A DNA stretch of 13,465 bases from JAGLGH01 sp034723595 (GTDB lineage: Archaea; Nanobdellota; Nanobdellia; Woesearchaeales; JAGLGH01), in assembly GCA_034723595.1 (NCBI GenBank), contig JAYEPB010000067.1:1-13465 (forward strand), written 5' to 3'. Each line of letters starts with the position of its first letter. Positions within the stretch are counted from its first letter, which is position 1. Shown one piece after another: positions 1-5,323 of this stretch. Position numbers and translations under genes: made by a program. The notes beneath the pieces were generated by a model that worked only from the letters and a program-made list of their open reading frames with translations, had not been told where the DNA came from and did no database searches.

Positions 1-260
1 GCAAATGAAAGGAGAATATGGTATGGGTTGATTACGTCCTTGCCATGTTCATAACTAAGGGGGTCATTTTCTATCAATGTAATTTTTCCTGAAGCAAGGG
101 AAGCATGCCATGCATTATAATAGCTTTCATGCCCAATCATAGAGACATTGCCTTGGGCAAACCTCATAGCATGAGGCAGCAAAAGCAGGATTGTACTCAA
201 TACCAATATTATTATCAGTGCATGTTTCCTTGTTATCTGCTTTTTATAATGATGCATCAT
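1..260 (-). CDS. GT-C-type polytopic membrane protein, N-terminal fragment (runs off window)
   Basis: The first 86 residues of a gene that continues beyond base 1. After a short basic head (KKQITRK) comes one hydrophobic segment at about residues 13-31, then a predicted extracytoplasmic stretch with IGHESYYNAW and NDPLSYEHGK. The same order and spacing occur in the gene just upstream (SSDEAYFSLR, then NDDLSYGGR, then a Pro-rich start of the next helix), so the two look like tandem paralogues. Acidic residues after the first helix are typical of GT-C glycosyltransferases that use lipid-linked sugars, so a role in surface glycan or protein glycosylation is inferred. Start: ATG at 260, or the adjacent ATG at 257, right behind AAGGTGGT (268-261) and only 7 nt after the stop of the upstream gene, so the two are probably co-transcribed. 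The fold class is likely; the exact substrate cannot be told. Confidence 0.6.
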   Translation of the reverse strand, partial: MMHHYKKQITRKHALIIILVLSTILLLLPHAMRFAQGNVSMIGHESYYNAWHASLASGKITLIENDPLSYEHGKDVINPYHILLSF

Positions 261-267
261 ACCACCT

Positions 268-1821
268 TCATTTTCTGTCTGATATTTTTGATTCTTCAAT
301 CCTGCACAGGACCTTGTATATTGTTATCTTCTCTTTGCCTTCACCAACATCATAGGCTGGCTTAAAACATCTCGTGTCATCAACAGCATACCTCAACTTT
401 TCAATTCCAAATTCTGCTTTGACATCCTGCGAGAAATATATATAATCTATGCTGTACTTATCTAGTGCTTCCATAGCAAGAGTCTTGTATTGGGTTGTAT
501 AGATTGTCTTGATGTCTTCAAATATCTTGTCAGTATCTCCTGCATTAAGAAAATTTGAATCTATTACATTCTTCCTTTTTGCAAGGTAGGTTATCTTGTG
601 TCCATTTTCTATAATGGATAAAATAGTTGATGCAGGATGGGTGTTTTCTTCTATCCATCTAAATGCCTGTACTTCATTTTCTGCTGGCGCCAGCGCTATC
701 TCCTGATTAGCAAAAACAATTGTCGGCAAAAATTGTGTCATCAGCAATGTAAAAGAAAGCGATACCATCATGAAAGGTCGCAATCTTGCTAGTTTTGTCT
801 TTTTTACAAATCCTTTGAAATGCACTATGTGCATACTGTAAAGTATAGTAAGAATCATACCCAGGAACATAAGTCCTGCGCTTATGGGGATAGCTTTGAG
901 GAGCAGGAGCAGACCAATAGTTATAGCGAAACTTATGAAAAGGTAAGAGAACTTTGTTTTGCGCCTGAAAAGATATCTGTAGATTGTAACAATTCCATAT
1001 ACAAACGGCACAATTCCAATCTTTGCGATAGCTCCAAGCACAGTTATATTCTGGAAATATTTCCAGATTATTTGTGAGGGGATATTCTGAAAGATAATGC
1101 CTATATTTTCGCTCAATAAGGCTTGCTTATATATTATCAGGAGGAACCAGATAACAAGCAGGCTGGAGAATAGCACTATCTCAATCTCTGCTGGAATCTC
1201 CTTGATGTTTTCTGTCTTCAGCAGGACAAGATATAGCACAAGCGCAATTGCAAGAAGAACTGCAGATGCATGCACAAAAGTAAAGCAGGATACTGAAATT
1301 AGCATGAAGTATGCATATTTCTTTTCCTTATGCAGTTTGACAAAACAGTATATTGCGTATGCTGCAAGTGGCACAGCAAGCGAATATGGTGATACGCTGT
1401 TCACAGTCTTATAGAAAAATATTGGGATGAAACCAGCTATGCCTGCTGTATAAAGTGCTGCAACTTTATCTTGGGTAATATTTTTTGCAAGATAGTATGT
1501 GATTATGATTAAAGATGATGCGAAGATATTTGGCAGAACTTTCGCTACAACACCAAGTGGCAGGAACAGGTTGAAAAACGCGAGTATGTAATGGAACAAA
1601 GGCGGAAACATGAATAACCTTCCCCCATAGCTCAGATCATCATTATAAAGCGGAGTCCCTGTGCTTGTTATCTCATCAATCTGCCTAAGCGAAAAATAAG
1701 CCTCATCGCTGCTGAAATCAGGTGTCTGGAACGCGAAATAAAGCCTTATTCCAAGTGCTGCTATGAATATGAATGCAAGGATATACCCTGCATAATACTT
1801 TTTCACTTGCTTAAGTTTCAT
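268..1821 (-). CDS. GT-C / PMT-like membrane glycosyltransferase
   Basis: A 517-residue protein with about ten or more hydrophobic segments and a soluble C-terminal part of roughly 130 residues. The layout matches GT-C glycosyltransferases (PMT/ArnT/GT39-like): one N-terminal membrane helix (about 12-31), then an extracytoplasmic loop with an acidic motif SSDEAYF (about 37-43), then NDDLSYGGR and FMFPPLFHYIL leading into the next helix. The Asp-Glu pair in the first loop is the usual catalytic or metal site of the class. The enzyme probably moves a sugar from a polyprenyl-phosphate donor onto an acceptor outside the membrane. The start ATG at 1821 lies about 29 nt from a minus-strand TATA element, and no strong ribosome-binding site is visible. 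It is followed after 7 nt by a second gene with the same N-terminal pattern. The class call is good; donor and acceptor are unknown. Confidence 0.7.
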   Translation of the reverse strand: MKLKQVKKYYAGYILAFIFIAALGIRLYFAFQTPDFSSDEAYFSLRQIDEITSTGTPLYNDDLSYGGRLFMFPPLFHYILAFFNLFLPLGVVAKVLPNIFASSLIIITYYLAKNITQDKVAALYTAGIAGFIPIFFYKTVNSVSPYSLAVPLAAYAIYCFVKLHKEKKYAYFMLISVSCFTFVHASAVLLAIALVLYLVLLKTENIKEIPAEIEIVLFSSLLVIWFLLIIYKQALLSENIGIIFQNIPSQIIWKYFQNITVLGAIAKIGIVPFVYGIVTIYRYLFRRKTKFSYLFISFAITIGLLLLLKAIPISAGLMFLGMILTILYSMHIVHFKGFVKKTKLARLRPFMMVSLSFTLLMTQFLPTIVFANQEIALAPAENEVQAFRWIEENTHPASTILSIIENGHKITYLAKRKNVIDSNFLNAGDTDKIFEDIKTIYTTQYKTLAMEALDKYSIDYIYFSQDVKAEFGIEKLRYAVDDTRCFKPAYDVGEGKEKITIYKVLCRIEESKISDRK

Positions 1822-1844
1822 AATAAGGCATATATTATTTTGTT

Positions 1845-1856
1845 GTTTAAATAATT
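1845..1856 (-). promoter_or_regulatory. TATA element for the GT-C gene pair
   Basis: On the minus strand this reads AATTATTTAAAC, centred about 29 nt upstream of the GT-C start codon. That spacing predicts an mRNA with almost no 5' leader. It is divergent from the radB promoter in the same 98-nt gap. Confidence 0.5.
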
Positions 1857-1890
1857 TACCTAAATTTCGCTGAGTAGAATTTTGGCAAAT

Positions 1891-1900
1891 TATTTAAATG
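1891..1900 (+). promoter_or_regulatory. TATA element of radB
   Basis: TATTTAAATG centred 24 nt before the radB ATG, where transcription would start at or next to the start codon. No ribosome-binding site precedes the ATG, which supports a leaderless mRNA. Confidence 0.55.
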
Positions 1901-1919
1901 CGTTAAATATACCAACCTA

Positions 1920-2621
1920 ATGATACAAAATAGGCTGCCTTCAGGAAGCAAAGTTCTGGATTCTCTGCTAGAAGGGGGATTTGAGCCAGAGATTATAAGC
2001 ACAATATATGGCCCAGCAGGATCAGGCAAGACAAACATCGCTATACTTTGCGCAGTAGGATGCGCAAGGGATACTAAAAAAGTCATATATGTTGATACAG
2101 AAAGCAGCTTTTCTGTGGAACGCCTAAAGCAGATCGCTCCAGATTATGAAGATGTGCTTGACAAGCTGATCATCCTGAAGCCTACAAATTTTGAGGAGCA
2201 GGTATCAGCTTTTGACAAGCTTAAGGACATTATAAAAATAGATTCAGATAATATCGGTATAATCATAATAGACACAATCTCTATGCTTTACAGGCTTGAG
2301 ATGGGCAAGAGCGAAAAAATATATGAGATAAACAAGGAGCTTGGCAAGCAGATGGGCTGGCTCTCAGAGATTGCTGTAAAGAAGAAGATTCCTGTGCTTA
2401 TGACCAATCAAGTATATGCTAATTTTGAAGATAAGACCAAAATCAATATGGTTGGCGGTGACATACTTAAATATTGGAGCAAATGCCTTCTTGAGCTGCA
2501 GATAATTGAGCCAGGAAATAGAAAAGCAATACTCCGCAAGCACCGTTCCCAGCCAGAAGGCAAAGAAGTTATGTTTAAGATAGTGCATAATGGGATTATT
2601 GGGATAAAAGAAGAGGAATGA
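1920..2621 (+). CDS. radB: RadB, RecA-family recombination mediator
   Basis: A 233-residue single-domain RecA/RadA-like ATPase. Walker A GPAGSGKT is at residues 31-38 and Walker B IIIID at 114-118. The N-terminal motif (LPSGSKVLDSLLEGGFE) is the usual entry to the RecA core in RadA/RadB proteins. The N-terminal helix-hairpin-helix domain of RadA is absent and the length is that of RadB. In archaea RadB is a RadA paralogue that binds DNA and assists RadA loading during homologous recombination; its own ATPase is weak. The start at 1920 is chosen because GSKVLD sits at the normal distance from it and a TATA box lies 24 nt upstream. The gene is single, divergent from the GT-C genes and convergent with the uS2 gene. 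A related KaiC-like ATPase is the alternative, but size and motifs favour RadB. Confidence 0.9.
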   Translation: MIQNRLPSGSKVLDSLLEGGFEPEIISTIYGPAGSGKTNIAILCAVGCARDTKKVIYVDTESSFSVERLKQIAPDYEDVLDKLIILKPTNFEEQVSAFDKLKDIIKIDSDNIGIIIIDTISMLYRLEMGKSEKIYEINKELGKQMGWLSEIAVKKKIPVLMTNQVYANFEDKTKINMVGGDILKYWSKCLLELQIIEPGNRKAILRKHRSQPEGKEVMFKIVHNGIIGIKEEE

Positions 2622-2731
2622 ACAATTTGGGTGTTTTAGTGTAATAAAATATAACTCTCATATTTCTCAGCACCTTGCCCAAAGTTCATCTTGTCATGAC
2701 ACATAAAAACATTTCCTTACGAAACTTTTTT
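2619..2731 (+). terminator. convergent 3' region of radB, stem plus T-run
   Basis: The gap between radB and the convergent uS2 gene. A weak stem can form between TGAACaaTTTGGG (2619-2631) and CCCAAAGTTCA (2678-2688), with a two-base bulge. A run of six T (2726-2731) lies at the end of the uS2 gene and would suit archaeal oligo-T termination of radB. This is a suggestion from sequence only. Confidence 0.3.
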
Positions 2732-3332
2732 ACTCATCAGTAAAATCTTCAAGAGGTACTGATAATTCTTCATTCTTTCCAAGCTCCCCTCTGTTTCTTA
2801 AGTATTCTGTCGCAAGGATGTAAAAAAACAGACCAAGCGATTTCTTACCCTTATTATTACAAGGTACAACAAGGTCAAGGTTATTTGTTTGGTTGTTTGT
2901 ATCACATAATGCAACAACTGGGATTCCTACTTTCATTGCATCTGCAACAGTATTTCTGTCAGGCCATGCATCTGTAACAAGAATTACTTTTGCTTCAATA
3001 TAATTTCTTAAGTTAGGGTTGGTCAGGATGCCTGGAGGATATCTTCCTGCAAAGAATTTGCATCCGATAAGCTTGCCAAATCTTTTGACTGCTTTCCATC
3101 CGTTTTCTCTCCTGCTCACAATAAGGATATCCTTTGGTTCGTACTGCGAAAGAAAATTTGCTGCAATCCTTATTCTCTCATCTATCTTATGAAGGTTCAA
3201 TACACTAAGACCATCAGGTCTTGTCTTGTATATGAACTTTGACATGTATCTTGTCTTGAACTTTGTTCCAATATGTATTCCTGATTTTAAATATACATCC
3301 TGCGCTACTAAATATTGTTGTGTTTCTGCCAT
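2730..3332 (-). CDS. rps2: 30S ribosomal protein uS2
   Basis: A 200-residue archaeal/eukaryotic-type uS2, the normal length for an archaeal S2. Recognisable blocks are the N-terminal YLKSGIHIGTKFKT, then FIYKTRPDGLSVLNL, AGRYPPGILTNP (the conserved R-x-PGxLTNP element), VTDAWPDRNTVADAMKVGIP and VALCDTNN. uS2 binds the 30S subunit between head and body and is among the last proteins to assemble. The ATG at 3332 is preceded by AAGGAG (3346-3341) at a spacing of 8 nt, so this gene uses a Shine-Dalgarno site, unlike several neighbours. In many archaea the uS2 gene follows rpl13-rps9-rpoN-rpoK; here it instead follows a long structured non-coding stretch. The short tail (GKNEELSVPLEDFTDE) is acidic. 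Confidence 0.95.
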   Translation of the reverse strand: MAETQQYLVAQDVYLKSGIHIGTKFKTRYMSKFIYKTRPDGLSVLNLHKIDERIRIAANFLSQYEPKDILIVSRRENGWKAVKRFGKLIGCKFFAGRYPPGILTNPNLRNYIEAKVILVTDAWPDRNTVADAMKVGIPVVALCDTNNQTNNLDLVVPCNNKGKKSLGLFFYILATEYLRNRGELGKNEELSVPLEDFTDE

Positions 3333-3354
3333 AATCTCAACTCCTTATTATTGT

Positions 3355-3525
3355 AAGTAAAAAGTCTGCTATCCATGGAGCACAAGCATCCTCAGTCAAA
3401 ACTTAATCCTTTCCCTTATCCTGCTCGTCGCGGGGGGAAGCCCCATACGGGGACGCAGAGCCTTCCTAATAATTATTCCAAAGTTTTGAAGATGCTTGTG
3501 CTCCGTTACATCTGGCTTTTTACTT
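3355..3525. repeat. long nested inverted repeat, candidate structured RNA or MITE-like element
   Basis: This stretch folds on itself almost end to end. The outer arms are AAGTAAAAAG (3355-3364) and CTTTTTACTT (3516-3525). The main stem is GGAGCACAAGCATC (3377-3390) with GATGCTTGTGCTCC (3491-3504), 14 perfect pairs. Inside it TCAAAACTT (3396-3404) pairs with AAGTTTTGA (3481-3489). At the tip GCTC (3423-3426) pairs with GAGC (3458-3461), and CCCC-ATAC-GGGG (3441-3452) is a tetraloop hairpin. The core is much richer in G+C than the flanks, as expected of a functional RNA in an A+T-rich archaeon. It ends 9 nt before the uS2 ribosome-binding site, so a uS2 mRNA leader, an independent ncRNA or a small non-autonomous element are all possible. 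I do not recognise a known RNA family. Confidence 0.5.
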
Positions 3526-3532
3526 CCTTATT

Positions 3533-3682
3533 CTTTATGAATCTGCGCGATAAATCAATGCTGTCAGCATTTTTTATTACCTCATGCTGCGCCACAGGCA
3601 GCGCATAGCCTCGCTGCTTGCTTTGGTAATGAACTAATGGAATATCCTTTTATTTATAAATATATGTTTTTAATGTTCATTT
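3533..3682. other. intergenic sequence between thpR and the structured element
   Basis: No convincing gene. It holds a small hairpin AATGC-TGTCA-GCATT (3557-3571) followed by a T-run to 3575, which looks like a plus-strand terminator. It also holds CTGC/GCAG pairing (3587-3600) inside wider arms ATTACC (3576-3581) and GGTAAT (3625-3630). A minus-strand TATA-like TTTATAAATA lies at 3651-3660; it could start a leader of about 300 nt for the uS2 gene. Confidence 0.35.
3651..3660 (-). promoter_or_regulatory. candidate TATA element upstream of the uS2 leader
   Basis: On the minus strand TTTATAAATA is preceded by an A-rich stretch. A start about 25 nt further would place the whole inverted-repeat region in the 5' leader of the uS2 mRNA or make it a separate RNA gene. 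Inferred only. Confidence 0.35.
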
Positions 3683-4207
3683 TCAGATATTGAACTCTTC
3701 AAGCACATCATATATAGGACCGTCTTTCTGTAATATACTCATTATAAGTTTGAATGAACTAACTTTAAAGCATTTTGGCTCTGTCTTTATGCCTGTAAGA
3801 ATCTCCTTGAATTTTTCTTTTTCATTGATATGCTTAACTCTTGCCAGGGTGATATGTGGGTGAAATCTCTTATCAGGTTTGTGCCCCAAAGCAGAAGATA
3901 TCTCTTCTGCCAATCTTGTTAATAGTTCAGTCTCCTTGATTCCCAGCCATACAACTCGGATGTAATTTTGGTTAGGGAATACACCGATATTATCAAAAGT
4001 GAGATTTAACAAATCAAATCTTATATCTCTAAGCTTTATCTTAATCTCCTCTACTCTATCCTCATCAATATCTCCAAGAAATAAGAGGGTGAGATGAAAA
4101 CGCTTTGGATATGTTGCTTTCAGAAGATCTGTCTTGATTAGATCTTGTAAACCAACTACATAATCCTTAATCTCTTCAGGTATTTCTATCGCTATGAATA
4201 ATCTCAT
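3683..4207 (-). CDS. thpR: RNA 2',3'-cyclic phosphodiesterase (ThpR / 2'-5' RNA ligase family)
   Basis: A 174-residue protein of the 2H phosphoesterase superfamily with both signature His-x-Thr-Leu motifs: HLTL at 38-41 and HITL at 118-121, and the typical start MRLFIAIEIPEEI. The family hydrolyses 2',3'-cyclic phosphate ends and can join 2',5' RNA ends in vitro; in archaea it is linked to tRNA splicing and repair. The length is normal. Its start at 4207 lies 5 nt after the stop of the upstream small membrane protein gene, so the two are likely one transcript. The family assignment is firm; the physiological substrate is not visible from sequence. Confidence 0.9.
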   Translation of the reverse strand: MRLFIAIEIPEEIKDYVVGLQDLIKTDLLKATYPKRFHLTLLFLGDIDEDRVEEIKIKLRDIRFDLLNLTFDNIGVFPNQNYIRVVWLGIKETELLTRLAEEISSALGHKPDKRFHPHITLARVKHINEKEKFKEILTGIKTEPKCFKVSSFKLIMSILQKDGPIYDVLEEFNI

Positions 4208-4212
4208 CTAAA

Positions 4213-4491
4213 TCAAAAATTATATTCTGTGAACAATTCCCAAAAGTTTTTCACAACAAGAGCAAATATTGCAATTGATATTATGATAAGCAGTAAACTG
4301 GAATTTATCGCAAAATTAGGATTTAACTGCATTATTATCTGTGAAATAGATATAACAAAGCTTATGAAAATAAAAATGACCCATTCTCCTAGCGGAAGTC
4401 CAATCTTTTTGTTATAAAACATAAGAACTGCTGATGCAATAAATGTAGCTACGCTTGTTATAATCAGGATTAGGGGTATTATTTCGCTCAT
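4213..4491 (-). CDS. small three-helix membrane protein, unknown function
   Basis: A 92-residue hydrophobic protein with three likely membrane helices (about residues 4-26, 36-55 and 63-83) separated by short loops (YNKKIGLPLGE and LNPNFAIN), ending in a polar FWELFTEYNF tail. I recognise no family. It sits 5 nt upstream of thpR on the same strand and starts about 23 nt from a minus-strand TATA-like element, so it is probably the first gene of a two-gene unit. The overlapping plus-strand frame has no such support. It is likely real because the hydrophobic pattern is regular and the start fits the local promoter layout, but no job can be assigned. Confidence 0.65.
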   Translation of the reverse strand: MSEIIPLILIITSVATFIASAVLMFYNKKIGLPLGEWVIFIFISFVISISQIIMQLNPNFAINSSLLLIIISIAIFALVVKNFWELFTEYNF

Positions 4492-4508
4492 TTTAATTGC
4501 ATTTTTAC

Positions 4509-4520
4509 TTAAATTTAACT
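4509..4520 (-). promoter_or_regulatory. TATA-like element of the small membrane protein/thpR unit
   Basis: On the minus strand this reads AGTTAAATTTAA, centred about 23 nt upstream of the ATG at 4491, consistent with a leaderless transcript. Confidence 0.35.
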
Positions 4521-4538
4521 ATAAAAAATATAAAAAAA
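4521..4538 (-). terminator. T-rich terminator after the TRAM gene
   Basis: On the minus strand two T-runs (seven and six T, separated by ATA) follow the TRAM gene stop by about 17 nt. Archaeal RNA polymerase terminates at such oligo-T tracts without needing a hairpin. Confidence 0.5.
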
Positions 4539-4554
4539 GTGAATAAAGAAAGAT

Positions 4555-5082
4555 CTATTCTTCTTTCTTTTCTTCTTCTGCTTCAGTTTCTTCTACTTCT
4601 TCTTTAGCTTCTTCTGCCTCAGGTTCAGTTTCTTCTACTTCTTCTTTAGCTTCTTCTTCTGCTTCGGGTTCAGTTTCTTCTACTTCTTCTTTAGCTTCTT
4701 CTTCTGCTTCAGGTTCAGTTTCTTCTACTTCTTCTTTAGCTTCTTCACCAAAGTCTTCAGTATCTTCTGCATGAGGTTCTTCTTCTTCAACTGGAGCTTC
4801 TTCTTCAGTTGTTTCTGGTGGAACATCTCCCACAGTTGAATCTCCAGATACAACTTCAGCAAAGCCTACTTTTCGCAATACTTTTGTAATGCGAATCTTA
4901 ACTTCGTCGCCTTCTTTGACACCAGGTACAAAAAGAACAAAACCATCTTTTTTACAGATTCCGTCTCCTTTTTCACCAACTGCCTCTATTTTTACAGTTA
5001 ACTCGTCCCCTACATTTACTGGAACAAATCCTCTCCTTTGGCCGCCAAATCCGCCGCCTTCATTTCCGTAATTTCCGTACAT
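4555..5082 (-). CDS. TRAM-domain protein with RGG-like head and repetitive acidic tail
   Basis: A 175-residue protein in three parts. Residues 1-18 are Gly/Tyr/Arg-rich (MYGNYGNEGGGFGGQRRGF), like a short RGG RNA-binding segment. Residues about 19-80 form a TRAM domain (VGDELTVKIEAVGEKGDGI, then GFVLFVPGVKEGDEV, then VGFAEVV), an OB-fold RNA-binding module. Residues about 88-175 are almost wholly Glu, Ala, Lys, Thr and Val, with four copies of KEEVEETE. Small stand-alone TRAM proteins are common in archaea and some act as RNA chaperones resembling bacterial cold-shock proteins. The acidic repeat tail is unusual and likely disordered. The start ATG at 5082 lies about 23 nt from a TATA box, so the mRNA may be leaderless, although AGGTGA (5097-5092) is also present. 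Before the IS insertion this gene was divergent from the trp genes. Confidence 0.85.
   Translation of the reverse strand: MYGNYGNEGGGFGGQRRGFVPVNVGDELTVKIEAVGEKGDGICKKDGFVLFVPGVKEGDEVKIRITKVLRKVGFAEVVSGDSTVGDVPPETTEEEAPVEEEEPHAEDTEDFGEEAKEEVEETEPEAEEEAKEEVEETEPEAEEEAKEEVEETEPEAEEAKEEVEETEAEEEKKEE
4576..4745 (-). repeat. coding tandem repeat, 42/45-bp units
   Basis: Four near-identical copies on the plus strand begin with CAGTTTCTTCTACTTCTTCT at 4584, 4626, 4671 and 4716, so the units are 42, 45 and 45 bp. They encode the repeated Glu-rich tail of the TRAM protein. The copies differ by few bases, so the array is young or homogenised and may vary in copy number between strains. Confidence 0.85.
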
Positions 5083-5100
5083 GTTTCATTTCACCTAATT

Positions 5101-5110
5101 CTATTTATAC
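5101..5110 (-). promoter_or_regulatory. TATA box of the TRAM gene
   Basis: On the minus strand GTATAAATAG, centred about 23 nt before the TRAM start codon. The adjoining 5110-5170 segment is unusually dense in GCAAT, ATGC and TGCA motifs. Confidence 0.55.
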
Positions 5111-5182
5111 GCAATGCGCAATATGCACAACGCGCCAAATCTTTGCATATTTAATGCAATAATGCACGTTATTCTCATGTGG

Positions 5183-5190
5183 TATATAAA
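5183..5190 (+). promoter_or_regulatory. TATA box of an interrupted plus-strand promoter region
   Basis: TATATAAA is centred 25 nt before an ATG at 5212, the layout of a leaderless transcript. The frame from that ATG runs into the insertion sequence. With the element and one target copy removed it would read only 11 codons (MVSGYCKCRKF), so this may be an upstream trp promoter rather than a gene. Confidence 0.35.
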
Positions 5191-5227
5191 TTTAGTGGTT
5201 TATTGGAGTATATGGTGAGTGGATACT

Positions 5228-5236
5228 GTAAATGTC
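5228..5236. repeat. target-site duplication, left copy
   Basis: GTAAATGTC directly before the left inverted repeat, identical to the nine bases directly after the right inverted repeat (6794-6802). Confidence 0.9.
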
Positions 5237-5262
5237 GGCACTGTATTAAAATATCGTGAAAT
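5237..5262 (+). repeat. left terminal inverted repeat of the IS
   Basis: The 26 bases match the reverse complement of 6768-6793 exactly; the match stops at 5263. Confidence 0.95.
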
Positions 5263-5269
5263 ATAAATA
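5262..5269 (+). promoter_or_regulatory. TATA box of the transposase
   Basis: TATAAATA starts at the inner edge of the left inverted repeat. Transcription about 25 nt downstream would begin near 5290, inside the loop of the hairpin described next, so the native mRNA lacks the left arm. Confidence 0.5.
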
Positions 5270-5322
5270 GTAGTAAGCCCATATTTTTTATAGGAAAACA
5301 AAAAATATGAGGTGCTTACTAC
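5270..5322 (+). promoter_or_regulatory. hairpin hiding the transposase ribosome-binding site in read-through RNA
   Basis: GTAGTAAGC (5270-5278) pairs with GCTTACTAC (5314-5322), CC (5279-5280) can pair with GG (5311-5312), and ATATTTTTT (5281-5289) pairs with AAAAAATAT (5300-5308), around a 10-nt loop. The right side contains the ribosome-binding site GAGGTG (5309-5314). RNA entering from outside would fold and hide the site; RNA from the element's own promoter would not contain the left arm. This is a known self-limiting design in bacterial IS10/IS50-type elements; its use here is inferred. Confidence 0.6.
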
Positions 5323-5323
5323 A

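Noticed and set aside
3431..3466. Resemblance of GGGGACGCAGAGCC to the core of a cyclic-di-GMP-I riboswitch
   Set aside because: Only one half of the consensus is similar; the GGCAAAC partner and the tetraloop receptor are missing, and the match is on the strand opposite to the neighbouring genes.
3375..3608. Plus-strand open frame of 77 codons across the region upstream of the uS2 gene
   Set aside because: It starts inside one arm of the long inverted repeat, has no ribosome-binding site, reads through both arms and has no protein-like pattern; the structure explains the sequence better.
3506..3652. Minus-strand open frame of about 47 codons ending RRFIKNKEVKSQM
   Set aside because: It looks somewhat protein-like but has no ATG and no ribosome-binding site before its few possible GTG starts, and it overlaps GC-rich hairpins; not supported as a gene, though it could be a gene remnant.
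5312..5323. GTG start of the transposase at 5312
   Set aside because: This GTG is part of the ribosome-binding site GAGGTG for the ATG at 5324.
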